From Sinorhizobium sp. A49 (GTDB taxonomy: Bacteria; Pseudomonadota; Alphaproteobacteria; Rhizobiales; Rhizobiaceae): DNA of 64,000 nucleotides. The translations under genes were made by a program, and so were the position numbers. The stretch lies in the NCBI RefSeq assembly GCF_002002725.1, contig NZ_MUNW01000050.1:186001-250000 (forward strand). Direction: 5' to 3'. Position 1 is the first letter of the stretch, and the number at the start of each line of letters is the position of its first letter. The notes beneath the pieces were generated by a model. That model ran no database searches and was not told where the DNA came from. It worked only from the letters and a program-made list of their open reading frames with translations. Shown here piece by piece: positions 53,897-62,297 of this stretch.

Positions 53897-54673
53897 TCAC
53901 ACGACAGTCACTGTCCCAACGAAGCGCACCCCGGCGGCATGGACGATGTGCAGAGGCAGATCAACGCCAGCTGCGCGGGCTTTCATCCGCAATCGCCGAA
54001 GTGCGGCGTCGAGGCGGCGGCTCTCCCGGTCGGAATGGGTGTGGCCGAGGAGGGTGTCGATGGCACCGCGCGAAACGGTCGCGCCCGCGGCGCTGGCAAG
54101 GTGTTCCATCAACATGGCTTCCCGCCCAGAAAGCTGGATCGACACGCCAGCCGGCGCGATCAGCCGGCGTTGCTGCAGCTCCAGAAGCCAGGGCTGATGC
54201 GTCGTCGCCGAGGGGCCATTGCTGCTTGCGGCATTGGCTGACGGTGTTGCAATGGCCCGGATGCGCCGTGCAAGGTTACCGATGGCGAGCGCCAGTTCCT
54301 CGCCATCCACCGGCTTGGTCAGATAGAGGTCGGCACCCTGCTCATACCCGTTTATGCGATCCTCGCGATTGGCGCGCGCGGTCAACATAATCACCGCCAT
54401 GCGTTTGCCTGAGGAGGCTGCGCGCGCGAGTTCGAAACCGCTGACGTCGGACAGGTTGACATCAAGGATCGCCACGTCGAAATCGTTGCGGATCAGAGCG
54501 GTGTAGAAACCGATGCCCGATGCGACATCGGTGACATCTATCGCTTGCAGCCTCAAGTAGTCGGCAATGCCGTGCCGCAGATCGTGGTCATCCTCGACCA
54601 GGATGACGCGGATAGCCGTCGCGCGCTGATCCTGCACGTTTGCAGCTTGTGAAAAAATGGCTTTTGTCGTCAT
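53897..54673 (-). CDS. OmpR-type response regulator
   Basis: A 258-aa two-domain regulator. In the receiver domain the acidic pocket is Glu27-Asp28-Asp29, the phospho-acceptor Asp71 lies in AILDVNLSD, and the conserved Thr and Lys are in IMLTARANRED and LTKPVDG. The C-terminal winged helix follows a Ser/Ala/Pro linker (ISLSGREAMLMEHLASAAGATVSRGAID region). No histidine kinase gene is in the window. It is divergent from the SARP/TPR regulator at 55294 across a 620-base gap, so it may control that gene. Confidence 0.92.
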   Translation of the reverse strand: MTTKAIFSQAANVQDQRATAIRVILVEDDHDLRHGIADYLRLQAIDVTDVASGIGFYTALIRNDFDVAILDVNLSDVSGFELARAASSGKRMAVIMLTARANREDRINGYEQGADLYLTKPVDGEELALAIGNLARRIRAIATPSANAASSNGPSATTHQPWLLELQQRRLIAPAGVSIQLSGREAMLMEHLASAAGATVSRGAIDTLLGHTHSDRESRRLDAALRRLRMKARAAGVDLPLHIVHAAGVRFVGTVTVV

Positions 54674-55293
54674 AAGCGTGCGCGAAACATTCCGGAATAA
54701 AATTGAGACCGACCTGCGGTGGTGTGCCTGTCGTCATGCAAGACGAAGCTATCGTGAAGCATGCCATATGGCACTTGGCAGGATGGATCGGTAAGCGTGC
54801 TCCGCTTCGCGGCCGAAGCATCGGCCGGACCAGCGTTGGTCTGGTGCTTTCTCGCGGTGATCTCAGTGCTATTGCAGCAAAGCTTCGTGCTTGGCGGCAA
54901 TGGCGCTTTTTGCTCTTGGTCGAGAGCGCAAGACGATTGGCGGCTACCGGCGATCCTCGAAAACAAGGCGAAATGATAGGGATGCTACGGTCATTGGGTC
55001 CTTGGCAGAAGCCGTTTTTGGTCATTGCGCCGCAAATTGGAACAAAGCTTCAAATGGTGCATGGAATAGCTGCCGTCAGACGACCGAGCGGTGGCGGGAC
55101 GCTATGGCAACCTCTGATTTGCCTCGCGTGAGTTCCCGGTTGAATTCTGCGCGCGATTGCGACAAACTCCCTTTCGCAATCGTTTGTCCACACGCTCCCT
55201 AGATAACAGGCCGAGAGGCCTACACACTGCCTTTGGGTCTTCTTTTGGCGCAGGGGTGCTGATCAATATTGGCGGAACGGCCCAAAGGTACAA
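54674..55293. other. long divergent intergenic region between two regulators
   Basis: About 620 bases separate the response regulator and the SARP-like gene, with lower GC than the coding flanks. It contains TGCCATATGGCA (54762-54773), a 7-bp inverted repeat CGGCCGA/TCGGCCG (54810-54827) and the interleaved repeats at 55154-55188. Open frames inside it have no coding features. It probably holds both promoters and their binding sites. Confidence 0.6.
55154..55188. promoter_or_regulatory. interleaved inverted repeats before the SARP-like gene
   Basis: CGATTGCGA (55154-55162) matches TCGCAATCG (55174-55182), and GACAAA (55161-55166) matches TTTGTC (55183-55188), in the order A-B-A'-B'. Such a layout can bind a dimeric regulator or fold alternatively in RNA. 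It lies about 105 bases before the start of the SARP/TPR gene. Confidence 0.45.
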
Positions 55294-57243
55294 ATGACCT
55301 TCTTTCTGCAAACCTTTGGTGGCTTGAAGCTCGTTGATTCAGAGGGGCGGCAAGTTGCCTACCCCGAAAAAGGTTTGTTGCTTCTGGCCTATCTGCTGAC
55401 GATCAAGGAAGGGGCCGAGCATCGCGCCGCGATGGCCACATTCCTGTGGGGAGACGAGGACAACGCCGTTTCCCTCGTCAACATGCGCAAGATGATATCA
55501 AGGATAAAGCTTCGCCAAGACGAACTCGGTGCACAGCTCCTCTCCTTTTCCAGCAACATGATCCACGTCGAACGGCTGGCGGTGTCGTCGGATATGGTTT
55601 GGGTTGCCGATGAGGATGAGGCGGACCCCTTGCGCCAGTTGCGCAATCTCGCGACGATGATGCATCGCTCCTTCCTGGGACCCGTCGGTTGCCAGAGCCG
55701 CGACTTCTACGGATGGTTTTCCGAGCAGAAAGACCGTCAAAATACCCTTCTCAAAGCGCTGCTGAAGAGGGTGTCGCGGGCGGCGCGTTCGGAGGAAGAC
55801 GCCGAAATTCTCAAGGATGCGGGGATCCTGTTGATTGGGGCGGAACGCGCCGATCCGGACACTCTGCAACTGCTTGTCGAAGTCTTCAACGCCGAAGAAG
55901 AGGTCGACCAGCTCCGCAAAATTCTCGAGAAGCGGAGCAACGCGCTGGCGCGAGGTGCTGATCTGGTCAACGCCACGGTGAACCGGGATGCCAGGCAAAC
56001 AGCAACGAGTGCACCGGCTTACCCTTCTCTCACCAGCATATCAGAGCAACGCCCTCATGCTGAACCTGACGACATGCGCCGGCACGCGGTACCGCGTCTG
56101 GTGCTGTTGCCTCCAAGCGATCATATCGGGCGCCCGGACAGCCGCTTCATCGCGAACGCCTTGATCGAGGACATCACGATCGGGTTTTGCGCGTTCAACA
56201 GTCTTCAGGTCATCGCGCACCATTCCGCCGTCCAGATTGGACATCAGCTCGAAGACCAGGCCGATTTCTTTCAACGCCACGCCCTCAATTACATCCTCGA
56301 CAGCCGGATCAGCAATCAGACAAGCGAAGGAACGTTGTTCGTTCAGCTTGTCTTTTTCCCCGATAATGAGGTCGTGTGGGCGGAACGGTTCAGCCTGAGC
56401 CAGCCTGACCTCGTCGCTGCACGCCGCGTGATCGCACGAAACATCGCGCTTTCGGTTTCAAGCGAGATCGAACGGCACGAGGCGACGCGGCTTTACAGGG
56501 AGCTGAACCCGGCAGCGTACCACAGTTATCTCGTGGGAAGACGGCACCTGAACCGGCTCACGTTGCCCGACCTTCGGCGTGCGCGCAAGGAGATGAAGAC
56601 GGCTCTCCACGCGAGTACGAATTTTGCCCCGGCGCTGAGCTCGATTGCCAGAACCTATTCCAAGGAATGGCTGCTGACCGCACGGGGCGACATCGAGCTG
56701 CTGAAATCCGCCGAGGGGTTTGCAGTGCGCGCAATAGATGCGCGCCGGAACATGGCCGATGGCTACCGCGAGCTTGGCGTCGCCAAGCTTTTGCAGGGCG
56801 CATTCGATGAAAGCGCCGAGGCGATGGAACTGGCCGAGACGCTGGGTCCGCACTACGCGGATATCATTGCCGATCATGCGGATACGCTCGTCCATTGTTC
56901 GCTTCCCAGCAAGGCGTTGCTGAAGATCGAACGGGCGATCGAGCTCAATCCGTTGAGCCCGGACTCCTATCTCTGGACCGCGGCCGGCGCAAACTACGCG
57001 CTGAGCCAATTCGAGACCTCGCTGGACTATATCGGCCGTATGGCCGATCCGAGCCTGGCGGACAGGCTCTCGGCCGCGAACTGGGCGATGCTGGACCAGA
57101 AGGACAAGGCGCGTGTCTTTGTTCGCCGGGTGCGCGAAGCCAACCCCAACTTCGATCTGGAGACGTGGCTTGCGGCAGTTCCGAGCAAGGAACAATGGCA
57201 CAGAGACCTCTATCGAGACGGCTTGAAGAGGGCGGGATTTTAA
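55294..57243 (+). CDS. SARP/TolB-like/TPR multidomain transcriptional regulator
   Basis: A 649-aa cytoplasmic protein. The N-terminal 100 residues (FLQTFGGLKLVDSEGRQVAYPEKGLLLLAYLL in parts) form an OmpR/SARP-type winged helix with RGs in NMRKMISRIKLRQ, followed by a helical BTAD-like part to about 230. Residues about 265-400 (RFIANALIEDITIGFCAFNSLQVIAHHSA, NYILDSRISN, VVWAERFSL in parts) resemble the TolB-like module of CadC/adenylate-cyclase-type regulators. The C-terminal 230 residues hold TPR helices (AERSIEL-type, YRELGVAKLLQGAFDESAEAM). It likely activates the short peptide gene that follows 32 bases later. Confidence 0.85.
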   Translation: MTFFLQTFGGLKLVDSEGRQVAYPEKGLLLLAYLLTIKEGAEHRAAMATFLWGDEDNAVSLVNMRKMISRIKLRQDELGAQLLSFSSNMIHVERLAVSSDMVWVADEDEADPLRQLRNLATMMHRSFLGPVGCQSRDFYGWFSEQKDRQNTLLKALLKRVSRAARSEEDAEILKDAGILLIGAERADPDTLQLLVEVFNAEEEVDQLRKILEKRSNALARGADLVNATVNRDARQTATSAPAYPSLTSISEQRPHAEPDDMRRHAVPRLVLLPPSDHIGRPDSRFIANALIEDITIGFCAFNSLQVIAHHSAVQIGHQLEDQADFFQRHALNYILDSRISNQTSEGTLFVQLVFFPDNEVVWAERFSLSQPDLVAARRVIARNIALSVSSEIERHEATRLYRELNPAAYHSYLVGRRHLNRLTLPDLRRARKEMKTALHASTNFAPALSSIARTYSKEWLLTARGDIELLKSAEGFAVRAIDARRNMADGYRELGVAKLLQGAFDESAEAMELAETLGPHYADIIADHADTLVHCSLPSKALLKIERAIELNPLSPDSYLWTAAGANYALSQFETSLDYIGRMADPSLADRLSAANWAMLDQKDKARVFVRRVREANPNFDLETWLAAVPSKEQWHRDLYRDGLKRAGF

Positions 57244-57275
57244 CCGGAGCAATCCATCGTGAGAGGGGAAGATGA

Positions 57276-57494
57276 ATGACCAAGGTTGTTGTGATCGGCA
57301 TCGAGGGTGAAAAGGGGCTTTGGGTGGTCGATTTGGACGCTCGCAGTGTCGAGCCTCTCGAAACGCCGAAGTCAGGCGGACTGAAGACGGTCGCGGATCT
57401 GCGCGCAACAGGGGCGAGCGTGATCAAGGGTGCGGATGTGGCGCTGGTCGTCAAATCGGCTGCCGCAGCGTCGTCGGGCCACTACGAGGGGTAA
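57276..57494 (+). CDS. small orphan peptide, 72 aa, behind the SARP-like regulator
   Basis: Starts MTKVVVIGIEGEKGLWVVDL at ATG 57276 with GAGGGGAA eight bases upstream. The N-terminal half is beta-rich; the rest reads TVADLRATGASVIKGADVALVV and ends AAAASSGHYEG. It has no signal peptide, Cys or membrane segment. Its close position to a large SARP-type regulator, plus a clean ribosome site and coding bias, support a real gene. I have a vague memory of similar short proteins beside such regulators in rhizobia, but no function. It could be a ribosomally made precursor, a signal or an adaptor. Confidence 0.75.
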   Translation: MTKVVVIGIEGEKGLWVVDLDARSVEPLETPKSGGLKTVADLRATGASVIKGADVALVVKSAAAASSGHYEG

Positions 57495-57657
57495 GCGCTG
57501 GCGCGTGAATGCAAGGCTCGATCGCTGCCGACTGCGCGATGCGGACGGTGGCGACGGCTGCCTCGGTTTTGTGGTGGCGTCGCCTCTCGAGGTCTGCTGC
57601 CTGACCTTTGAATGGCGATCGGGGTGGCGGGGAACTTGCCGACCGGGTCTAGGGTGT

Positions 57658-57686
57658 TCCTGCGCCGCGCGTCACAAGGCGCAGGA
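57658..57686 (+). terminator. hairpin between convergent genes
   Basis: TCCTGCGCC (57658-57666) and GGCGCAGGA (57678-57686) are perfect 9-bp complements with an 11-base loop. It lies between the peptide gene and the opposing GNAT gene. No U-run is present. The other 170 bases after the peptide gene show nothing I can name. Confidence 0.5.
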
Positions 57687-57746
57687 CCGTTGTTGCGCGG
57701 CCCGTCGATGTCAGACGGCCATCCGTGCCGGCGCGACCCTCTCGAT

Positions 57747-58193
57747 CTACCCCATGGACTTCGAGTAGACCCTCAGCTTCGCAACCTGTTTGTAGTCGCT
57801 GGCCTTGTAGTATTCCGCGGCGGCTCCCTGGCTTTGCGACAAGAGCCAAGCGCTTGAAAAGCCGGCGTCGTGCGCTTCTGCTTCGAGCAGCTTAAGCAGC
57901 CGCTTACCAATGCCTCTGCCTTGATGAGATGGAAGGACAGCGATCTCGGGTATGTAGAGGCCCCTGCCGGAAGCGGATGTGTGCGGGAGGCCGATGGCAA
58001 AACCGAGCAATTGTCCGGCCTCAAGGGCTCCGACCCCCATCCAGCCCGGCGTGGTCGTCAATTCGCCCATGCGCGCCGTCGCCCCCTCCCGCGACCACTT
58101 TTCATTCCAAGGCGGCTCTACGTAAGCCTGCACGATGATCGTCGCTGCCTGTGACGCCTGGTCCTCATTTATCCGTTGAAAGATGACCGGCAT
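57747..58193 (-). CDS. GNAT-family N-acetyltransferase
   Basis: A 148-aa GNAT protein starting MPVIFQRINEDQASQA at ATG 58193, with GGAG five bases before it; a TTG 45 bases upstream is also in frame. The acetyl-CoA loop is in IAVLPSHQGRGIGKRLLKLL (QGRGIG). The C-terminal part, AAEYYKASDYKQVAKL, matches the usual last helix and strand. It stands alone, with an AT-rich 240-base gap upstream that likely holds its promoter. Substrate unknown. Confidence 0.88.
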   Translation of the reverse strand: MPVIFQRINEDQASQAATIIVQAYVEPPWNEKWSREGATARMGELTTTPGWMGVGALEAGQLLGFAIGLPHTSASGRGLYIPEIAVLPSHQGRGIGKRLLKLLEAEAHDAGFSSAWLLSQSQGAAAEYYKASDYKQVAKLRVYSKSMG

Positions 58194-58431
58194 CCAGGCT
58201 CCGCTTTGACTGTATTCCTCAAATCGGCATTGATCCAAGGAGGAAATTGTAACGCGCTACTGCGACAGAAGTGTCGCTTATTGAGTATTCCAATCCTCGA
58301 AGAATAACAACTCTACGGTATTGTCTGTTGCACTTAAAACGCACTGATTGAAATCGGGGTATTGCAGGCGACGGTCGGTCTTAAGCCAGGTGCGAACGCA
58401 ACCGGTTGTCTGATCCGAATGTCTCGTGACG

Positions 58432-59022
58432 TCATCGGCCGTCTTGCAGCGATCGAAGATAGCGTGGGATCGTTCGCTGAAAGACAGCGCTTACGGTCTC
58501 TTTTCCTTCGAGCATGCAGAGAAGTCCGCCCCCCTCGATCAAGGCCAGGCATTGGTCGGCAACGACGTCCGGCAACAGGCAAGAGCGCAGTCGCCCCGCC
58601 TCCTGATCTTGCCGCACGGCCGCGGCAATCTCAGCGCGTGCTGTCGCGATCTTAAGCGTTATCACGGACTTCACCTTCGGCAAGATTGAGAAGATAAAGC
58701 GATAATAAGCGTTCACGTCGGTCGTGAAGGTGGCGATCTCTGCAATGAGGCGCTCATAGCCGGCGCACAGTTCATAGATTATTTGCTCAAGGTTCGCGTC
58801 GCTTCCTGGCCGGGCGGCAGTCTCTTCGGGTTCAAAAAAGCGAACAAAGAAATACTCGATCGCGGCGTCGTGCAGCGCGTCCTTGTCCTTGAAGTGGTGA
58901 TAGACAGCGCCTTTCGACAGGCCGGATGCTGTCACCAGATCCGACATGCTGGCATTCTCGTATCCACGTTCCAGAAACAGCCGGAATGCGCACTCGATGA
59001 TGGAGGTCTTGGTGTCTTTCAC
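58432..59022 (-). CDS. TetR-family transcriptional regulator
   Basis: A 196-aa TetR protein starting at GTG 59022 (VKDTKTSIIECAFRLF), with TAGGAGAC just before it; longer in-frame sequence has no such site. The HTH is ASMSDLVTASGLSKGAVYHHFKDKDAL (in parts, residues about 25-50). The C-terminal ligand domain is helical and ends in a normal position. It lies downstream of the six-helix membrane protein gene on the same strand, whose promoter holds a TetR-like palindrome (59827), so it probably represses that gene. Confidence 0.9.
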   Translation of the reverse strand: MKDTKTSIIECAFRLFLERGYENASMSDLVTASGLSKGAVYHHFKDKDALHDAAIEYFFVRFFEPEETAARPGSDANLEQIIYELCAGYERLIAEIATFTTDVNAYYRFIFSILPKVKSVITLKIATARAEIAAAVRQDQEAGRLRSCLLPDVVADQCLALIEGGGLLCMLEGKETVSAVFQRTIPRYLRSLQDGR

Positions 59023-59233
59023 GATGTCTCCTAAGTGGGTCGGACCATGGCCTCGGCGTAAGTCCGCCGACATCGACCCGGGCCAACCTGTTGAAACCGC
59101 CCTGCAAACCCAGAAGAACAGTGTCCCTGTTGCCTTTATCGAGCGCAGTGCCGGGCGAACGCGGTTGGTATCGGGATCGCTCGACCGCGCCCTGATGCCG
59201 GTTTGTCGAGATCTCGAATGAGAACGCCATCGA

Positions 59234-59809
59234 TCAAGCCCGTCCTTCTGGCGCGCAGCCCGATTGGGCACAGGGATAGTGATCCACTGCAAAGCTGAAG
59301 AGGACCTTCAGCATGAACAGGGCGAAAACGATCGACATGAAGGGGGACAAGCCGGGGGATAGCGCGAGCCAGCTCAGGCCTGCTGCCAGCAGAAACCCAC
59401 CGGCAAACGTCTGTAGCGGGTTTGATTTCAACACGTTGACGACAACGGCACCGGCGATCGTGTAGCTCCACACGGCCAAAGAAGCCGCGAAGTCGGTGCT
59501 GAGCAGAAGGGCAACGATGATCGCGTGGATATGGATTGCGATGAAGATCCAGCGGTTGCGCGGCCGAGCGGCGTAAAAGTCGTTCGTGGATCGCGTGAAG
59601 TTTGCGACGCAACCGGCAGCGATATCGAGCACAAGGATCAGCGCCAACGCGCTTCTCCACGATGGCACTGACGTCAGCAAATCCGGAAATCTGGTGGCGA
59701 GGGCGACAGGCAGAGCGATGCCGAATGCCACTGTCGCGGCCAGTTCCGGCAGCGTTTGCTGCAACCCGAAGACATCGTGGAGATGGCGATGCATGGCGAT
59801 GGGCTTCAA
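59234..59809 (-). CDS. six-helix membrane protein of unknown function
   Basis: A 191-aa protein from MKPIAMHRHLHDVFGLQ. Six hydrophobic segments can be traced (LAATVAFGIALPVALA, ALALILVLDIAAGCVA, IFIAIHIHAIIVALLL, LAVWSYTIAGAVVVNV, FAGGFLLAAGLSWLAL, FMSIVFALFMLKVLFS), so it spans the inner membrane. Several His near the ends (HRHLHD, HIHA) might bind metal. No family is recognised with confidence. A TetR-type operator lies 18 bases before the start and a TetR gene lies downstream, so its expression is ligand-controlled. Confidence 0.8.
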   Translation of the reverse strand: MKPIAMHRHLHDVFGLQQTLPELAATVAFGIALPVALATRFPDLLTSVPSWRSALALILVLDIAAGCVANFTRSTNDFYAARPRNRWIFIAIHIHAIIVALLLSTDFAASLAVWSYTIAGAVVVNVLKSNPLQTFAGGFLLAAGLSWLALSPGLSPFMSIVFALFMLKVLFSFAVDHYPCAQSGCAPEGRA

Positions 59810-59826
59810 CAGGCATCTCCCTCAAA

Positions 59827-59844
59827 AAACCGAACGGTCGGTTT
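59827..59844 (-). promoter_or_regulatory. TetR-type operator before the membrane-protein gene
   Basis: AAACCGA (59827-59833) and TCGGTTT (59838-59844) are perfect 7-bp arms around ACGG. The ACCGA-N-TCGGT layout is common for TetR/AcrR repressors. It lies just upstream of the 59809 start, so binding would block transcription. Confidence 0.65.
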
Positions 59845-60082
59845 GTCTCATGCTGTGTCTCTGGCGTCAATGCCTACCAGCGAGACGGCGAAGCTCTGTC
59901 TGCGGACGGTGGTGCAACGCGGAGACTATGCGGGAGGGGGGCTTACCGATCGCGTGAGGTCACCGAACGACTTCGGAAGGCTGGATGCGAACGCAGGACG
60001 GCAGAGACGTCGGTCGGCTGGTTTCAGCTGCCGATCGTAGGGCCCCACCCGGCATGCCGGGTTGCCCGCCGTCGGACGCAAA
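59845..60082. other. intergenic region with a 16-bp palindrome
   Basis: About 240 bases between the membrane-protein operator and the symporter terminator. It includes ACCCGGCATGCCGGGT (60047-60062), a perfect 16-bp palindrome. I see no gene or clear promoter beyond the operator. Confidence 0.5.
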
Positions 60083-60106
60083 GAGGCCGGCAAGAATGCC
60101 GGCCTC
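60083..60106 (-). terminator. terminator after the symporter gene
   Basis: GAGGCCGGCA (60083-60092) and TGCCGGCCTC (60097-60106) form a perfect 10-bp stem with a 4-base loop. On the minus strand it is followed by TTT. It lies 37 bases after the symporter stop. Confidence 0.75.
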
Positions 60107-60142
60107 CGTCGTCTGTTGTTCCAATCTTGCAGCCCGAAGAAA

Positions 60143-61501
60143 TCAGGCGGCCTGAAGAGCGGCGTCCGGTTCCGGATCTTCAATCGACTTTCCGGCATTG
60201 TAAACGGTCTCGTCGAGAATGCCTTCGCGCTTGGCAACGATCGTCGGCACCAGGGCCTGTCCGGCAACGTTGACGGCGGTGCGCCCCATGTCGAGGATTG
60301 GGTCGATGGCGAGCAGCAGGCCCACACCCTCGAGCGGAAGGCCAAGCGTCGAAAGAGTGAGCGTCAGCATGACGGTGGCGCCGGTGAGGCCGGCGGTCGC
60401 TGCCGAGCCGAGCACGGAGACGAAGACGATCAGCACGTATTCCTGGATCCCGAGCGGCACGCCAAAGAACTGGGCGATGAAGATCGCCGAGATCGCCGGA
60501 TAAATGGCAGCGCAACCGTCCATCTTGGTCGTCGCGCCGAGCGGCACGGCAAAGGCGGCGTATTCGCGGGGCACGCCGAGGCTCTTTTCGGTCACGGTTT
60601 CGGTGACGGGCAGGGTGCCGACCGAAGACCGCGACACGAAAGCCAACTGGATGGCCGGCCAGGCGCCGGCGAAGAAGCGCGCGGGCTTCAGGCCATGGGC
60701 GACCAGCAGTGCCGGATAGACGACGAACAACACGATGGCGAGGCCGATATAGACCGCGGCTGCATACCAGCCGAGCTGGGCCAGCGTTCCCCAGCCATAT
60801 TGCGCCACGGCGCGGCCGAGCAGGCCGATGGTGCCGATCGGCGTCAGCCGAATGACCCACCAGAGGATCTTGCGGACAATGACGAGCAGCGACTGGTTGA
60901 AGGCGAGGAACGGTTTGGCTGCGTCACCTGCCTTCAGCGCGGCAGCGCCGAAGACGATCGAGACGACAAGGATCTGCAGCACGTTGAAGTTCAGCGACGT
61001 GCTGGCGCTTCCCTCCGTCAGCTTGGTGCTTGCCTCCAGGCCCAGAATATTGGCGGGGACCAGGCCCTTGAGGAAATCGAGCCACGAGCCGGCATAGGAC
61101 GGTGCTTTGGCAGCTTCCTGCGAAACGGCCGAGCCGATGCCGGGCTGGATGACGAGGCCGAGCGCAATCGCGATGACAACGGCGATGAGCGAGGTGATCG
61201 CGAACCAGAGAAGCGTTTGCCAGACCAGCTTTGCCGCATTCTGCAGCGTCGCCAGATTGGCGATGGAGGCAACGATCGCCGTGAAGACGAGCGGCGGGAC
61301 CAGGGCGCGCAGAAGCTGCACGAAGATAGTGCCGATCGTCTGCAGCGTCACGGTCAGCCAGTTGGGGTTGCCGGCCGCGTCGGCGCCCATGTTTCGGGCG
61401 ATGAGGCCGAGCAACAGGCCGATGACCATGGCCGCGAGAACCTGGAAGCCGAACGACAGGAAAAACGGCTTCGGCGGGGATTTGATAGAAGCTTGGGACA
61501 C
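60143..61501 (-). CDS. dicarboxylate/amino acid:cation symporter (DAACS family)
   Basis: A 452-aa membrane protein starting MSQASIKSPPKPFFLSFGFQ. It has the glutamate-transporter-family layout: N-terminal helices, then the hairpin motif SRSSVGTLPVTETV and the substrate-binding region FAVPLGATTKMDGCAA, ending with DPILDMGRTAVNVAGQ. These match sodium- or proton-coupled carriers of aspartate, glutamate or C4-dicarboxylates. It is a single-gene unit with its own terminator, divergent from osmC. The exact substrate is not shown; the DGCAA residues differ slightly from DctA. Confidence 0.92.
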   Translation of the reverse strand: MSQASIKSPPKPFFLSFGFQVLAAMVIGLLLGLIARNMGADAAGNPNWLTVTLQTIGTIFVQLLRALVPPLVFTAIVASIANLATLQNAAKLVWQTLLWFAITSLIAVVIAIALGLVIQPGIGSAVSQEAAKAPSYAGSWLDFLKGLVPANILGLEASTKLTEGSASTSLNFNVLQILVVSIVFGAAALKAGDAAKPFLAFNQSLLVIVRKILWWVIRLTPIGTIGLLGRAVAQYGWGTLAQLGWYAAAVYIGLAIVLFVVYPALLVAHGLKPARFFAGAWPAIQLAFVSRSSVGTLPVTETVTEKSLGVPREYAAFAVPLGATTKMDGCAAIYPAISAIFIAQFFGVPLGIQEYVLIVFVSVLGSAATAGLTGATVMLTLTLSTLGLPLEGVGLLLAIDPILDMGRTAVNVAGQALVPTIVAKREGILDETVYNAGKSIEDPEPDAALQAA

Positions 61502-61738
61502 GATTTACACTCGATTGATTGATGGAGCGGAGCGTCTGGGAGGTAGCGTCCGCAACGAGGGCAAATTAGTCAAGGTTGCAAAGGAGTTTAAGCAACCGTT
61601 TGGCTCGGGACCAATCATGGGTGGAATAATTTTCCTGACCGGCGAAATCCGCGGCTGTGGCGCGTATTCCCCCCTCATGGCAATCCGACGTCACTGCCCT
61701 ATCTGAAGCCCGTGGATTTCACCTGGAGGAGACGGAGC

Positions 61739-62170
61739 ATGCAGATCAATCGCACGGGACAGGCCAAATGGGCCGGCGGTCTCAAGGATGGCAAAGGCCA
61801 GATCTCGACGCAGAGCGGCGCGCTCAAAGAGTATCCCTACGGCTTTGCGGCGCGCTTCGAAGGTGTGCCCGGTACCAACCCGGAGGAACTCATCGGTGCA
61901 GCGCACGCCGGCTGCTTTACCATGGCCTTGTCGTTGATTTTGGGAGAGGCCGGCCTTACGGCTGACAGCATGGAGACCACCGCCAAGGTCACGCTCGAAT
62001 CCGTCGCCGACGGCTTTGCCATCACTGCCATCCATCTGTCCCTGAAGGGACGTGTGCCGGGGGCGGATCTCGCAAAGTTCACCGAACTCGCCAACAAGGC
62101 GAAAGCGGGATGCCCGGTTTCAAAGGCGCTTGGTGCGGTTCCCATCACACTTGACGTCAGCCTGGCATGA
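61739..62170 (+). CDS. osmC: OsmC-family peroxiredoxin
   Basis: A 143-aa thiol peroxidase starting MQINRTGQAKWAGGLKDGKG at ATG 61739 with GGAGGAGACGGAG before it. The two active cysteines are in AAHAGCFTMALSL and AKAGCPVSKAL, with the usual spacing. It reduces organic hydroperoxides and is soluble. Its last codons (DVSLA) belong to the first copy of a 20-bp tandem repeat that runs on past the stop. It is divergent from the symporter. Confidence 0.93.
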   Translation: MQINRTGQAKWAGGLKDGKGQISTQSGALKEYPYGFAARFEGVPGTNPEELIGAAHAGCFTMALSLILGEAGLTADSMETTAKVTLESVADGFAITAIHLSLKGRVPGADLAKFTELANKAKAGCPVSKALGAVPITLDVSLA

Positions 62171-62232
62171 GCGACGTCAGCCTGGCATGAGCGACGTCAG
62201 CCTGGCATGAGCGATGTCAGCCTGGCATGAGC
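62153..62232 (+). repeat. four tandem 20-bp repeats at the osmC 3' end
   Basis: The unit GACGTCAGCCTGGCATGAGC occurs at 62153, 62173, 62193 and, with one C-to-T change, 62213. The first copy encodes the end of OsmC including its stop. Later copies create overlapping short frames (ATG AGC GAC GTC AGC CTG GCA TGA, i.e. MSDVSLA), each sharing ATGA with the next. Replication slippage is the likely origin. Confidence 0.95.
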
Positions 62233-62253
62233 GTGAACCCGGACATGAGGCGG

Positions 62254-62273
62254 GCGCCTATCGCGATAGGCGC
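62254..62273. terminator. 20-bp perfect palindrome between convergent genes
   Basis: GCGCCTATCGCGATAGGCGC is a perfect palindrome that can form an 8-bp stem with a 4-base loop in either transcript. It lies between osmC and the opposing oxidoreductase gene. There is no U-run. Confidence 0.5.
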
Positions 62274-62297
62274 GCCGCGACGGCAGTGTCCGGTTGC

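Noticed and set aside
54703-55131. Possible 142-aa gene between the two regulators
   Set aside because: No ribosome site, mixed base composition, no recognisable pattern. The region has dyads more fitting to regulation.
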